A stretch of 64,000 nucleotides of DNA from Dothistroma septosporum (taxonomy: Eukaryota > Ascomycota > Dothideomycetes > Mycosphaerellales > Mycosphaerellaceae), in NCBI GenBank assembly GCA_002236755.2, contig NBZP02000006.1, positions 561,326 through 625,325 on the forward strand, written 5' to 3'. The notes under the pieces were generated by a model that was given only the letters and a program-made list of their open reading frames with translations, did not search any database and had not been told where the DNA came from. Positions 55,532 to 64,000 of the stretch are shown piece by piece; the first letter of the stretch is position 1, and each line of letters opens with the position of its first letter. Both the position numbers and the translations under genes were made by a program.

Positions 55532-56054
55532 CGGTGGCCTGAACGGGAGTTTCCGCCAATCGCGACGATTGGACTAATTCATCAATTCATCAACTCATCA
55601 ACTTATTAACTCACGTGTTTAGGTCACATAATATCCACTTGCGGCCGACTTATTATTCAACTTGCAACAATAGAACCTCAACAACCACTTTATTAACTTA
55701 CTTACTAGCTCTAGGTTAGTCGTAGGAGGAAGTATAATAGCTAAGAAGGATAAGTTAATGAATTCATGAATTAATGAATCGATAAATTAGTACGAATGTC
55801 GCAATTGGCGGAAACTCCCGTTTAGGCCACTGCCCTGCCTTCGCCTATCTAATAATTAATATCGGCGCAATAAGGCTCTAGGTTAGTAGTAGTAGGCAGT
55901 ATAGCTAAGGAGAGTGGAGCTACAACAAGCTGCAAGTCGATTATAAGTATATAGCAACTATATAGTGCAGGCTATGCGATAAGTTGATGAGTTGATGAAT
56001 TGATGAATCAGTCCAATCGTCGCAATTGGCGGAAACTTCCGTTCAGGCCACTGC
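55532..56054. mobile_element. MITE-like element with about 75-bp terminal inverted repeats and an internal third repeat copy
   Basis: The left end (55532-55607) reads ggtggcctgaacggg then agtttccgccaatcgcgacg and attcatcaattcatcaactc. The right end (55979-56054) is its near-perfect reverse complement, with about four transitions in 74 bp. A third right-type end lies inside at about 55763-55834. The stretch ctaggttagt ... tagctaag precedes both right ends (about 55711 and 55877), so the right part is duplicated or one copy is nested in another. The interior is AT-rich with no ORF. It has no coding capacity, so it would be moved in trans. A target-site duplication could not be made out. It fills most of the VMA12-COQ1 promoter. 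Confidence 0.85.
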
Positions 56055-56276
56055 CAGGGCCGCGGAGCTGCGACCGAGACTGTGTACCCTTGTCTTGTGT
56101 CTATGACACTCGCTAGCGGCAAAGCTCGTCAAAAGTACCCGCGAACCACAAACATTCAGCTGATCGCTCCCGACCATCGCCGGCGACCTGTACAGCAGTA
56201 TTCGCTCATTCCCCCAGCTGTAAAGCCGCTCGTTGCTATCGCGCCATCATCATTGCGTCTCACTGGACTCGAATAT

Positions 56277-57701
56277 ATGCCTAGACCGACGATAGCACCA
56301 TCGCGTGCCCTTTTAGGGAGCGTTGAATCCATTTCTCAACTTCCAGCTCGACCTCGATTCACGACATCACGATGTCCCGAATGCTTTAGATCGATATCGT
56401 ACAGGAGCTTCCATAACAGCAGACGGAAAGCTTTCGATGGATCAACCAGCAGGAATCAGTCTGCAGTGGCGGCAGCAGTGTCGAAGGCGAAGGAGATGTT
56501 CAATGCCGCGCCATTGCCGCCCATGGGCTTCAAGGACCCGTTGACGAGTGTCGCAAAAGAGATGAAGTTCATGACGGGCAACATACGGCATCTGTTGGGG
56601 TCTGGACATCCGATGTTGGATACAGTCTCGAAATACTACACACAATCCGAGGGCAAATACGTAAGACCTATGCTTGTGCTGTTGATGTCGCAAGCCACTG
56701 CTCTCTTACCGAAGCGCCCGCGATCAGCAGCCAGCATACAGGAGGCAATTGACACGCCTATTGCTTTACCTTCAGTGCTGAATGACACGAACCCAGATTC
56801 TCCACTGAGTGCGCCCGCGGTCGAAAATGGAGAATATGGTAACGATACTTCGATTCTACCTTCGCAGCGGCGATTGGCCGAGATCACGGAACTGATTCAC
56901 ACTGCTTCACTCCTACACGATGATGTGATAGACCACTCTACCTCGCGACGAAACAACCCCTCCGCCAACATTGAGTTTGGGAACAAAATGGCTGTTCTGG
57001 CAGGAGACTTCTTGCTTGGAAGAGCCTCAGTAGCATTGGCACGACTTCGCGATCCAGAAGTGACCGAGCTTCTGGCAACAGTCATTGCCAACCTGGTAGA
57101 AGGAGAGTTCATGCAGTTGAAGAACACAGCATTGGATGAGAAGCACCCTGTGTGGAGCGAGGATACGATCAGCTATTATTTGCAGAAGACGTACCTGAAG
57201 TCAGCAAGTCTGATCAGCAAGTCGTGCAGGGCTGCTGCGCTGCTAGGCGAGCATCCTGCCGAGGTTGTGGAGGCTGCTTACCAGTATGGCAAGAACCTAG
57301 GTCTCGCGTTCCAGCTCGTGGATGACATGCTCGATTACACCGTGAGTGGAGCAGAACTTGGGAAGCCTGCGGGCGCCGACCTTGAGCTCGGTCTAGCGAC
57401 AGCACCGCTACTCTTCGCATGGCGAGACAACCAGGAGCTTGGGACACTCGTCGGCCGCAAGTTCGCAGAGGAGGGCGACGTGCAGAGGGTAGTGACACCC
57501 ATGATCAGAGATATGATGCAGTAGCTGACAAACTTGCAGGCGCGAGACCTAGTCATCCAGAGCAACGGCATTGAGCAGACTCGTGCTCTTGCACAGGACT
57601 ATGTCGATAAAGCTGCTCGAGCTATCGCTGGCTTTCCGGACAGCGAAGCCAAGGTCGGCTTGATCGATATGTGCTCGAAGGTCATGAGCCGCAGGAAGTG
57701 A
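56277..57701 (+). CDS. COQ1: Mitochondrial polyprenyl diphosphate synthase Coq1 (ubiquinone side chain)
   Basis: Two exons, 56277-57488 and 57540-57701; the 51-bp intron joins GDVQR to ARDLVIQSNG. The product is 457 residues. The start at 56277 (MPRPTIAPSRALLG) gives a typical basic presequence; the frame is open upstream with another ATG at 56103, which would add 58 residues. The first Asp-rich motif LLHDDVIDHSTSRR (DDxxD at 215-219) and the second LAFQLVDDMLDYT (349-353) bind the Mg-diphosphate groups. EGKYVRPMLVLLMS and GDFLLGRASVALA are the other family blocks. A polar insert of about 60 residues (SAASIQEA ... ILPSQRRL) is usual in fungal Coq1. The enzyme builds the polyprenyl tail of coenzyme Q. 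Confidence 0.93.
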
Positions 57702-58170
57702 GCTCGAGCAGACTGTTTTATTTCCCGCACTTTCAGCGAGTCAGTCCATGGCGATGCTTCATGAGCCCGGCGTTCCCGAGGCGGATAGAGGCAATACTCA
57801 GTCAATGCGTAGGCCAGCCTGTACATATAAGTGACATCAGTATGGTTCTGTATGAGTAACGTGCTCTGTGTATTGCTCAGCCAGAAAATCGATCGCCTTG
57901 GTATATCTATAGCATTTGATGATAATGGTCAAGGTTCCCGACGTGGCGCGTCTGCCGTGCATGAAGTCATTGTTGAGACTTCCACCTCGCCATTCCGTGC
58001 TCTGTTGCAAACACCACCAAAGGACGCAATGGTTGTCCAGTTCCTTGAGCAGGACTCGGAATACGTGTTCACGGCTGACACGAAGTCATGAGCCTGACAT
58101 GTACGCGATTTGTATGGCTCTGTTATCCGCCTGTCTGCTGACCATCAATAGGATACACGAATCACGCCGC
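57702..58170. other. Intergenic region or 5' part of the ankyrin gene
   Basis: The ankyrin frame is open back to 57916, but the upstream sequence is not protein-like. An upstream exon ending at an ag near 58150 is possible. Confidence 0.4.
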
Positions 58171-59022
58171 ATGAGGCGCGCGATCCTCCTCGACGACGTG
58201 CTGCTGGTCAAGCGTATCATTCGAAACCACCCAAACATCATCGCCAATCCCGACTTTGAGGACAAATCGAACACATCCTTACATCTCGCTGCCGCAAACG
58301 GCTTCACGGACATCGTGGTACTCCTCTTCCAAGCCGGCCACGATGCCCACGAGATCAGTCGCAACGCCGATCATAATACGCCTTTGATGGTAGCAGCTCA
58401 GAACGGACACTTCGAGGTTGGAACAGTCCTCGCAAACAGATATCCTAGATGCATTCCTTACGTCAATAAGTTGGGCGTAGACGCGCTGGCGATGGCAGCA
58501 CAGCACCCGAACTCTACACCACTTATACCGATTTTGCTGCAGGATCCCGTGTATCCTGCTACTCCGCACGTGAAGGATCTGGATGGCAATACTCCTCTGC
58601 ATCATGCGAGTGCCGCAGGCTCACTGAAAGCGCTGCGAATCCTGCTGGCAGCGGGCGCCAACCCTCTGGCGAAGAACAACTACGACTGGACGCCCTTGGC
58701 CTACTCACAGACCGTCGCGGCTGAGGTCTATTTCAAGAATTTAGTCGCTGAATTTGAGAGGAGAAAACTAGAGGGCGCAAAACAAAGCGAGGAGATTCAA
58801 CGGCAAAGAGCAGCGGGTGTACGACTTGTCGGTCAAGATGGGGGAACCATTATGCCCGGCGACGCCGATCAGGAGGACCTTGCGATTGGTGATGCGCTGA
58901 AAAGACATTGGTCTCCTGTCGAACGTAAAAGGCCAATGACGCCTGGTACTGTTCGCCATGATTGGGGCAGTCCGCCAATTGGCATTACACACATCAGGAC
59001 GAGATCCAGCAGCGGTGAATGA
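58171..59022 (+). CDS. Ankyrin-repeat protein, possibly TORC2 subunit Avo2-like
   Basis: The ATG at 58171 (MRRAILLDDVLLVKRIIRN) gives 283 residues; an upstream exon or earlier ATG is possible. Four to five ankyrin repeats cover about 1-190: SNTSLHLAAANGFTDIVVLL, HNTPLMVAAQNGHFEVGTVL, GVDALAMAAQHPNSTPLIPI, GNTPLHHASAAGSLKALRIL, then DWTPLAYSQ. A charged helix (FERRKLEGAKQSEEIQRQRA) and a basic Ser/Pro tail follow (RHWSPVERKRPMTPGT). Fungal Avo2-type proteins have this layout of ankyrins plus a phosphorylatable tail, but the match is from memory of the pattern, so the TORC2 link is a guess. The ankyrin assignment is sure. Confidence 0.75.
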   Translation: MRRAILLDDVLLVKRIIRNHPNIIANPDFEDKSNTSLHLAAANGFTDIVVLLFQAGHDAHEISRNADHNTPLMVAAQNGHFEVGTVLANRYPRCIPYVNKLGVDALAMAAQHPNSTPLIPILLQDPVYPATPHVKDLDGNTPLHHASAAGSLKALRILLAAGANPLAKNNYDWTPLAYSQTVAAEVYFKNLVAEFERRKLEGAKQSEEIQRQRAAGVRLVGQDGGTIMPGDADQEDLAIGDALKRHWSPVERKRPMTPGTVRHDWGSPPIGITHIRTRSSSGE

Positions 59023-59305
59023 ATGGACACGAGGGGACAAACTTATTGAAGAGCTGATTTTTTCCAAGGCGCTAAAGCTACAGCTACTCAAAATTATGCC
59101 CGAACTGCTGGGTACAAGCTTCGAATGTGCTTATTTCGTCAAGAGCGTGGTAGCACTGGCTATCAATTTGGTGAATATCACAACACGACGGATTTGCGTA
59201 TCCTCCGCTGATTAGCACCATTTTGCGAAAAGATCCTCTTCAGGACCACCGTCCCACGCCGGCCCAAGAAGAATTCCTAGCATCCTTGCTATAGAGTCCA
59301 GCGTA

Positions 59306-59925
59306 GTGGTGTGCACGGACAACTTCCTTGCTCATGCCGCCCTAGCGCTCCGCGAACGCATCGGCCAGGACACCTACGACCACGCTCAGCTCCTGCACGC
59401 AGAATCGCATGAAGCTGCCGACGTGCAGCAACAGCGGCAACAGCGGCTGAGACTGACCCGAAGCCTTCCGAGCATCGTGGAACTCCATGAACTGAGCGAG
59501 ATCGCCGAGCTTGACACTTTGGAGGAAACGGATGATGAGAGCAGTGCATCCAGCGACTACGATGAGCTGATGTTCTCAAAGGAAGAGGTGGAACGCTGCA
59601 TCACACTTGCGAATGCTAGGAGTGGGAGAGACAGTGCAATCGATCTGGACGATGAAAAGGAACCAGCCATATTTGGGCGTTGGCGGCGATTCTAGATGCT
59701 GCGCCTGTGGAAGAAGTGGGCCTGCGGTACCAATACAATGTGCCTTCCTCGCGACGCAATTTACAGGGAGAGCGCCTGAGCGTAGATGTGGCCGACTCCA
59801 GCATGGAGGTCAGCAGTGGAGCGGCCGATGCCTCAGAAATGTCTAAGCCGCGCAGGGCATCCATGGAAAGACAGAGCACGAGAAATCTGCGACTGGGTCG
59901 CTGCGGTGACGGCAAGTTCTCATGA
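59306..59925 (+). CDS. Hypothetical acidic protein, two overlapping coding blocks
   Basis: Two protein-like frames overlap. 59306-59695 (FLAHAALALRERIGQDTYDH, then acidic LSEIAELDTLEETDDESS and FSKEEVERCITLANARSG) is followed by 59680-59925 (PVEEVGLRYQYNVPSSRRNL, then a Ser/Arg-rich end). They can be joined by an intron ending at ttctag (59695), with a weak donor gtggga (59622) or gtgcaa (59634). A one-base frameshift near 59685 is the alternative. The first block is open upstream of its first ATG, so an earlier exon is likely. No family is recognised. Confidence 0.5.
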
Positions 59926-60398
59926 GGCATCATGATGCGCGACAAGAAATTGGTAGAGGAAGGTGACTGTGGCATACTCGGAGAATTGAAGGCGATCTAG
60001 AATGTGGGAGGATTGCATGATTCGATCAGGTTAATGGCTGAACCTTTGCGAACATGACTAGCTGGGAGTAGAGATGCGACTTCACTGTACCTACTTTTCG
60101 AGCGCACTCGCGTAGCATGTGGGCGGGACGCAGCGAACCCCGAGCGCTCTAAACCTGCAATGTTATTCACGCGCCTTCATTTCATTTCCTGCTCATTGTT
60201 TTCGCGATATCACGTGCACCGCGTCACGATCGTGTGGCGTGCAGTGCTCGTCATCACCTGCCGTCCCATACATGTACTTACTTCGTCAACAACATCAACA
60301 AACCTAACACCGGGGATGTCGTACCTTCGCATGATGCTCAATATTACAAAAGAGTTGCGGCATTGACATTGGAAGCATCCCAATAGCCAGATCGCAGC
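59926..60398. other. Intergenic region, nothing recognised
   Basis: Upstream region of the AAA+ ATPase gene; no element is supported. Confidence 0.45.
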
Positions 60399-61970
60399 AT
60401 GGCTTCTCTCATTCGCCTTACACGCGCCAGTACTGCGGTACTGGCAAAACACCATCCTCCACGATGCAAATATATCAGGTCTTTCATGGGGCTCGGCGAG
60501 ATCGCAGGCGTGGTCGCAAATCCTGCTGAGACGCTGAGGCAACTTAATGAGTCTAAAGAAGTGCTCCGGAAAGCAAAGGAAGACCACGAGCTCACACAAG
60601 AGGCGAAAAAGATCCCTCGGAAGCACACCTTTTCTAAGCTACCCGGCTTCCATGGTAGGAGGAACGAACAGGCCCTACTCAGGCGGATCTTATCAAACGA
60701 TCCTCGCCTCAGCGTCATCTTCGGGGCCACCTCTGTTGGCAAGACGGCACTGCTGAGGGAGGTATTGGCTACTGATGACTTCTATGTGATCAAATTCGAT
60801 CTGAGAATCAGTGGGTTTGCGGATCTCAGGACGCTGTATCTGACGCTGTGCGAGCAGTTTGAGAGGTTCTTCGAGGAGATGCATGATGAGGAGATGGATA
60901 AGAGTAAGCTGACTTTCAAGCATTTGATTCTCGAACTCAGCGAGAAGGAGGATACTGAGAAGGGTTACATCGTTACTGTGGCGGATCTTGCAAGTCTGAT
61001 GGAGTCCTTGCAAAGCTGCTTGCTGAAGTACTGGGAGTACGATCCAGAGACCAGAGAACAGCAGGCAGATGAGTCCCACCTCGATCAGCCTGCTGAGCGG
61101 AAGGCTGATACCACGGCTGACCAGCAGCAGGGTGAGACGACGAAGGAAAAGCCGACTTTCAGAAAGAAGCCCGTGGTCTTCCTGTTGGATGAAGCTCACA
61201 AACTTCCCGCACTAGTCGACGACCAGCTGAGCCTCAAGGTATTCCTAGACACCCTCCTTGTCCTCACGAAACAGGACCGCCTGTGTCATGTCATACTCTG
61301 CACTAGCGACTCGTTTTTCCAACACTTCCTACGGCAGATGAACGTCGGTCACCACGCACAGCTGATAACGATTGGCGACTGCACAAAGGAAGAGACCTTG
61401 TTGTTCTTCCTTGATCGTATGCTCCCCTCGGTACCTCAAAATCTAGCGGGTAAACTCGAATTCGAGCCCATCTACGAAGCCTTTGGCGGAAAGCTCAGCC
61501 ACATCAATGACTACATCACCTCTTGGGCAAACAATGGCGGCGCCTTGACACCCGAGACCTCCGCAATCTTCATACAGGCCTACACACTCCTGCAATTTCA
61601 CCTAACACGCGCGGATTTTCAAACTTTCTCGCCTCTATCAACAGCCACTGATGGAACGAGCACCGAAGACGATGGACAGAAATTCTCCCCGGCTGATCTG
61701 CTCTATGTTATGAAGAAGATGGTCAAGGAGCCGTACTCGCTGCCGTACTTCAAGCTTTGCAGGGAGATTGGAACCGCTCAAGTGGACAGCATGATTAAGA
61801 CCAGGATCTTAGAGCTGAGGTGGATCAGGAGCGTGACCGATGAGAATGACCTTGCGGCCGAGCACGTATGGTGCAAGGATGGTATTGAGCGACCTGTCGT
61901 GATGCCGATGACGAGGATAATTAGGAGGGCCATGGAGGTGATACTCGAAGAGGAGGGTGAGGTGAAGTGA
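60399..61970 (+). CDS. AAA+/STAND-type ATPase with mitochondrial-type presequence
   Basis: Single exon, 523 residues. The N-terminus MASLIRLTRASTAVLAKHH is basic and without acids, as in mitochondrial targeting sequences. A charged helix follows, then the nucleotide-binding domain in the archaeal-type ATPase (PF01637-like) style: an entry motif FHGRRNEQALLRRIL, Walker A FGATSVGKTALL, Walker B VVFLLDEAHKLP, and a sensor-like CHVILCTSD. A polar insert (about 220-255) splits the domain before Walker B. The C-terminal third is helical and probably carries a winged-helix region (YSLPYFKLCREIGTAQVDSM). The cellular job is not established; the ATPase class is well supported. Confidence 0.8.
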   Translation: MASLIRLTRASTAVLAKHHPPRCKYIRSFMGLGEIAGVVANPAETLRQLNESKEVLRKAKEDHELTQEAKKIPRKHTFSKLPGFHGRRNEQALLRRILSNDPRLSVIFGATSVGKTALLREVLATDDFYVIKFDLRISGFADLRTLYLTLCEQFERFFEEMHDEEMDKSKLTFKHLILELSEKEDTEKGYIVTVADLASLMESLQSCLLKYWEYDPETREQQADESHLDQPAERKADTTADQQQGETTKEKPTFRKKPVVFLLDEAHKLPALVDDQLSLKVFLDTLLVLTKQDRLCHVILCTSDSFFQHFLRQMNVGHHAQLITIGDCTKEETLLFFLDRMLPSVPQNLAGKLEFEPIYEAFGGKLSHINDYITSWANNGGALTPETSAIFIQAYTLLQFHLTRADFQTFSPLSTATDGTSTEDDGQKFSPADLLYVMKKMVKEPYSLPYFKLCREIGTAQVDSMIKTRILELRWIRSVTDENDLAAEHVWCKDGIERPVVMPMTRIIRRAMEVILEEEGEVK

Positions 61971-62386
61971 AGCATTGTTACCAGAATTGAGCGGCTTTGA
62001 CGTGATTACCCTGGATGAGGCTGTTACTCCGTTATGGTTATCGATCATGGCTACTTGCATGTTGCTGATCGCGGGTTTAAGGAAGAAGGTCAGGAAGATG
62101 GTTTGCACAAGTGTTCGAGTCGACAAGTTGAGTGCGGTGGGTAAGCTGGAGGAAATCGTGGGAAGTCGACACGACAAGACCTGGCTGTGATCCAGTCCTT
62201 TCGATATGATACATGAAGGAAGTGTCGAAGGCTTTCTTGTGGATGGTGAAACATGAGTCTTCGCGAACACCGACCGAGACAACCAAAACATCGACTCATG
62301 GCGGCCTAGCTTTCCGGCGCTTGTTGACAGCCTTGACATCGCCAGTTTCCAATCGCTACTGGATCTCGTGGACTGAACACACAATC
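61971..62386. other. Intergenic region, nothing recognised
   Basis: Contains an open but unconvincing 5' extension of the next gene. No element is seen. Confidence 0.45.
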
Positions 62387-63064
62387 ATGACTCTCAAAAA
62401 GTTCGCGCTCAACTACAATCATGGCTCGATGGCCGAGCTCCTAAAGTTTCTCAAGCAACGTAATGGTCACGACCCTCTCAAGAGTAATATCAGGAAGACT
62501 AGACGGCAGTGCAGGAAGAGGTGGATCGCCAAGTTGAGAAGACTGGATCTGAATGCAACCTTTCGGTTGCTGGCTCTGCCACCGGAGCTTCAGAACATCG
62601 TTTATGACTTCGCTCTTACTCACGATCGTACCAAGGACTCCAAGGCATGCCCTGCATTTCTCAGCGCCTCTTCTCGGATCCACAATGACGCAGTCGGCAT
62701 ATCGAATGCCAACAATGTGCTGGAACTGTCGAATCTTTTCCATCGCTTCGTGTATCACAGCCTGACTACAAAGTGGATGGAGCTGAAGCAGGGCGGCCCA
62801 GGAGCTCGATCTGAGACGATAGAGTCTGGACACAACATTGCTGCTTACATACCTGGCCTACGATCCATACAAAGTATCCATCTCAACCTGACGTTCAGGC
62901 AGTCCTCTGTCCGTGGGATCAACGTCCCAGCCGGCAACTGGAACGACGTCACTGACTTCCTGACTGAGCTGCTCACGTCGTGCCAATCACTGAAGCATAT
63001 AACTGTCGAAATCGATGACAATCCATCAGCCGGTGACTGGGGCCTCCAGACCCAAAAGCATTGA
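62387..63064 (+). CDS. F-box/2EXR-like hypothetical protein
   Basis: The ATG at 62387 (MTLKKFALNYNHGSMAELLK) gives 225 residues; an open frame back to 62213 is less protein-like. After a basic N-terminus, residues about 60-115 show the 2EXR/F-box-like pattern of many fungal accessory proteins: FRLLALPPELQNIVYDFALT, then PAFLSASSRIHNDAVGI. The rest has strands such as LRSIQSIHLNLTF and SCQSLKHITVEID. The end is abrupt at GLQTQKH, so the protein may be shortened compared with relatives. It is convergent with a gene of similar type at 63102-63697; both may be members of one expanded family. Confidence 0.6.
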   Translation: MTLKKFALNYNHGSMAELLKFLKQRNGHDPLKSNIRKTRRQCRKRWIAKLRRLDLNATFRLLALPPELQNIVYDFALTHDRTKDSKACPAFLSASSRIHNDAVGISNANNVLELSNLFHRFVYHSLTTKWMELKQGGPGARSETIESGHNIAAYIPGLRSIQSIHLNLTFRQSSVRGINVPAGNWNDVTDFLTELLTSCQSLKHITVEIDDNPSAGDWGLQTQKH

Positions 63065-63101
63065 TAAAAGCATTGATAAATGCTTTCTTACCGATCGGAT
63101 C

Positions 63102-63697
63102 TTACGAATGTATGCCCTGTTGCCCGCTGATGACTTCCAAGAGCCATTGCAGACCGTGCTCGCAGATCATGTAGAACTGGATGTCAAGGTTCTTGATCAT
63201 GCCTCGCTGCTCCCTTTCGGTCGTGTGCAGCCGGGTGGCGAGCTGATCCTCCTCATGGAGCGTGTTGTAGGTCGCGGTGAATGTGTTGATGGAGTAGTGA
63301 ATGGGAAGTGCTTCATGGCGTACTTCGCGGTTGACTGAGAGCAGTGCGGGTGTTTTGGTTGCGGTCACATCTGCGATTCGCGTGGCGAGTCGTCACAGCA
63401 CTGCCAATTTTGGAAGGCCACGATGTGGTCGACTTCCCAATCAGCGTGCTTGTCCGGTACCTGGACTTTCTCTTCGGCAAGGACCAGCTCGAGGATGTAG
63501 CCGCGCAGCTCGGCCGGGGGTGTGAAGGAGCCGCTGCATGCCTTACTCGCGACCATCGCTTGCTCTTTGCGGAGGCGGTCAGTCCAAAGTAATCGATCAA
63601 CAGCGTATGTGAGCTTTGACACTAGCTGTATCTTGATCTCGCCCTGAAGCTGATCTGTAGACTTTTGCACCATGCGTTCGATCGTGACAGAGCTCAT
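63102..63697 (-). pseudogene. F-box/2EXR-like gene with a -1 frameshift
   Basis: Two blocks in different frames make one family-like protein of about 198 residues. Block 1 (63697 to about 63369) includes PPAELRGYILELVLAEEKVQ and ADWEVDHIVAFQNWQC. Block 2 (about 63368-63102) includes TPALLSVNREVRHEALPIHY and MICEHGLQWLLEVISGQQ. The switch is at cgcagatgtgacc: one extra G would restore a single frame, and no intron of usable length fits. PALL-NREVR-EALPI-Y is a familiar pattern in fungal F-box/2EXR proteins. The lesion is either real or an assembly indel. Confidence 0.5.
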
Positions 63698-64000
63698 GTA
63701 AGGGAAGGCAGAAGCTCCATCTCAGCATCATCGAGGATCTGAGAGGCCATGCTTGTAGCCTAAGCCCCGAAGGCTCTGTGCTCGTCGCCGGTGGCCATTT
63801 TGGTGGCCATGTCGAGGAGGAAGGAAACATAGAAGTGTGGGATCGAATGCGAAAGAGATAGTTATCACAACGCCGCCAAGAAAGCACTGACTACGTAGGT
63901 GATCCATGCTTAGTCGCCTTTGGCCTCGTGATCAACAGACAGCTGCAAGACTCGCGCGCCTTGTCATCAACCAATCGCTGTAGTAGCACTTGGTACGTTA
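63698..64000. other. Window edge, nothing recognised
   Basis: 303 bp upstream of the frameshifted gene. Open frames here have no motif. Confidence 0.4.

Noticed and set aside
1..64000. CRISPR array, bacterial operon or prophage features
   Set aside because: The sequence is eukaryotic with spliceosomal introns. No spaced direct repeats or bacterial gene layout are present.

Overview
This window is nuclear DNA of a filamentous ascomycete, most likely a Dothideomycete of the Mycosphaerellales/Capnodiales type. Genes sit on both strands, with compact GT-AG introns of about 41-165 bp. The protein families are typical of Pezizomycotina: a CFEM Pth11-like receptor, PhiA, an Ayg1-like hydrolase, DUF6314, F-box-like proteins and CBM18. 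The species call is inference; no marker gene here fixes it.

Layout. 0-12 kb is accessory in character: an MFS transporter cut by the left edge, a 125-bp tandem repeat, a frameshifted NAD-epimerase, a TFIIIC triple-barrel subunit, a membrane-anchored Vps62-like protein with an inserted hevein-type chitin-binding module, a cytochrome P450 with a premature stop and a damaged splice donor, and a tRNA-Leu(AAG) gene split inside its B box. 12-18 kb holds the deubiquitinase Ubp14 and a Trk-type potassium transporter. 19-34 kb mixes a decayed gene, two F-box-like proteins, an orphan membrane protein, a CFEM GPCR, an ArsB/NhaD permease, an Ayg1-like hydrolase and a DUF6314 protein.

34-64 kb is mostly housekeeping: hexokinase, the mitochondrial ATPase inhibitor, an IQGAP-like RasGAP, kinetochore Mis14/Nsl1, cell-wall protein PhiA, ER folding sensor UGGT (ends in HDEL), cohesion helicase Chl1, V-ATPase assembly factor Vma12 and polyprenyl diphosphate synthase Coq1. 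It then continues with an ankyrin protein, a mitochondrial-type AAA+ ATPase and two small F-box/2EXR-like genes. A nested MITE-like element with about 75-bp terminal inverted repeats fills most of the divergent promoter between VMA12 and COQ1.

The genes do not form one pathway. The recurring theme is lesions in otherwise well-conserved genes: single-base frameshifts in the epimerase, the ArsB permease 5' exon, the gene at 19.2-19.7 kb and the gene at 63.1-63.7 kb, plus substitutions in the P450. Several frameshifts are explained by one base missing from a short mononucleotide run. They could therefore be assembly indels rather than real decay, and raw reads would settle this.
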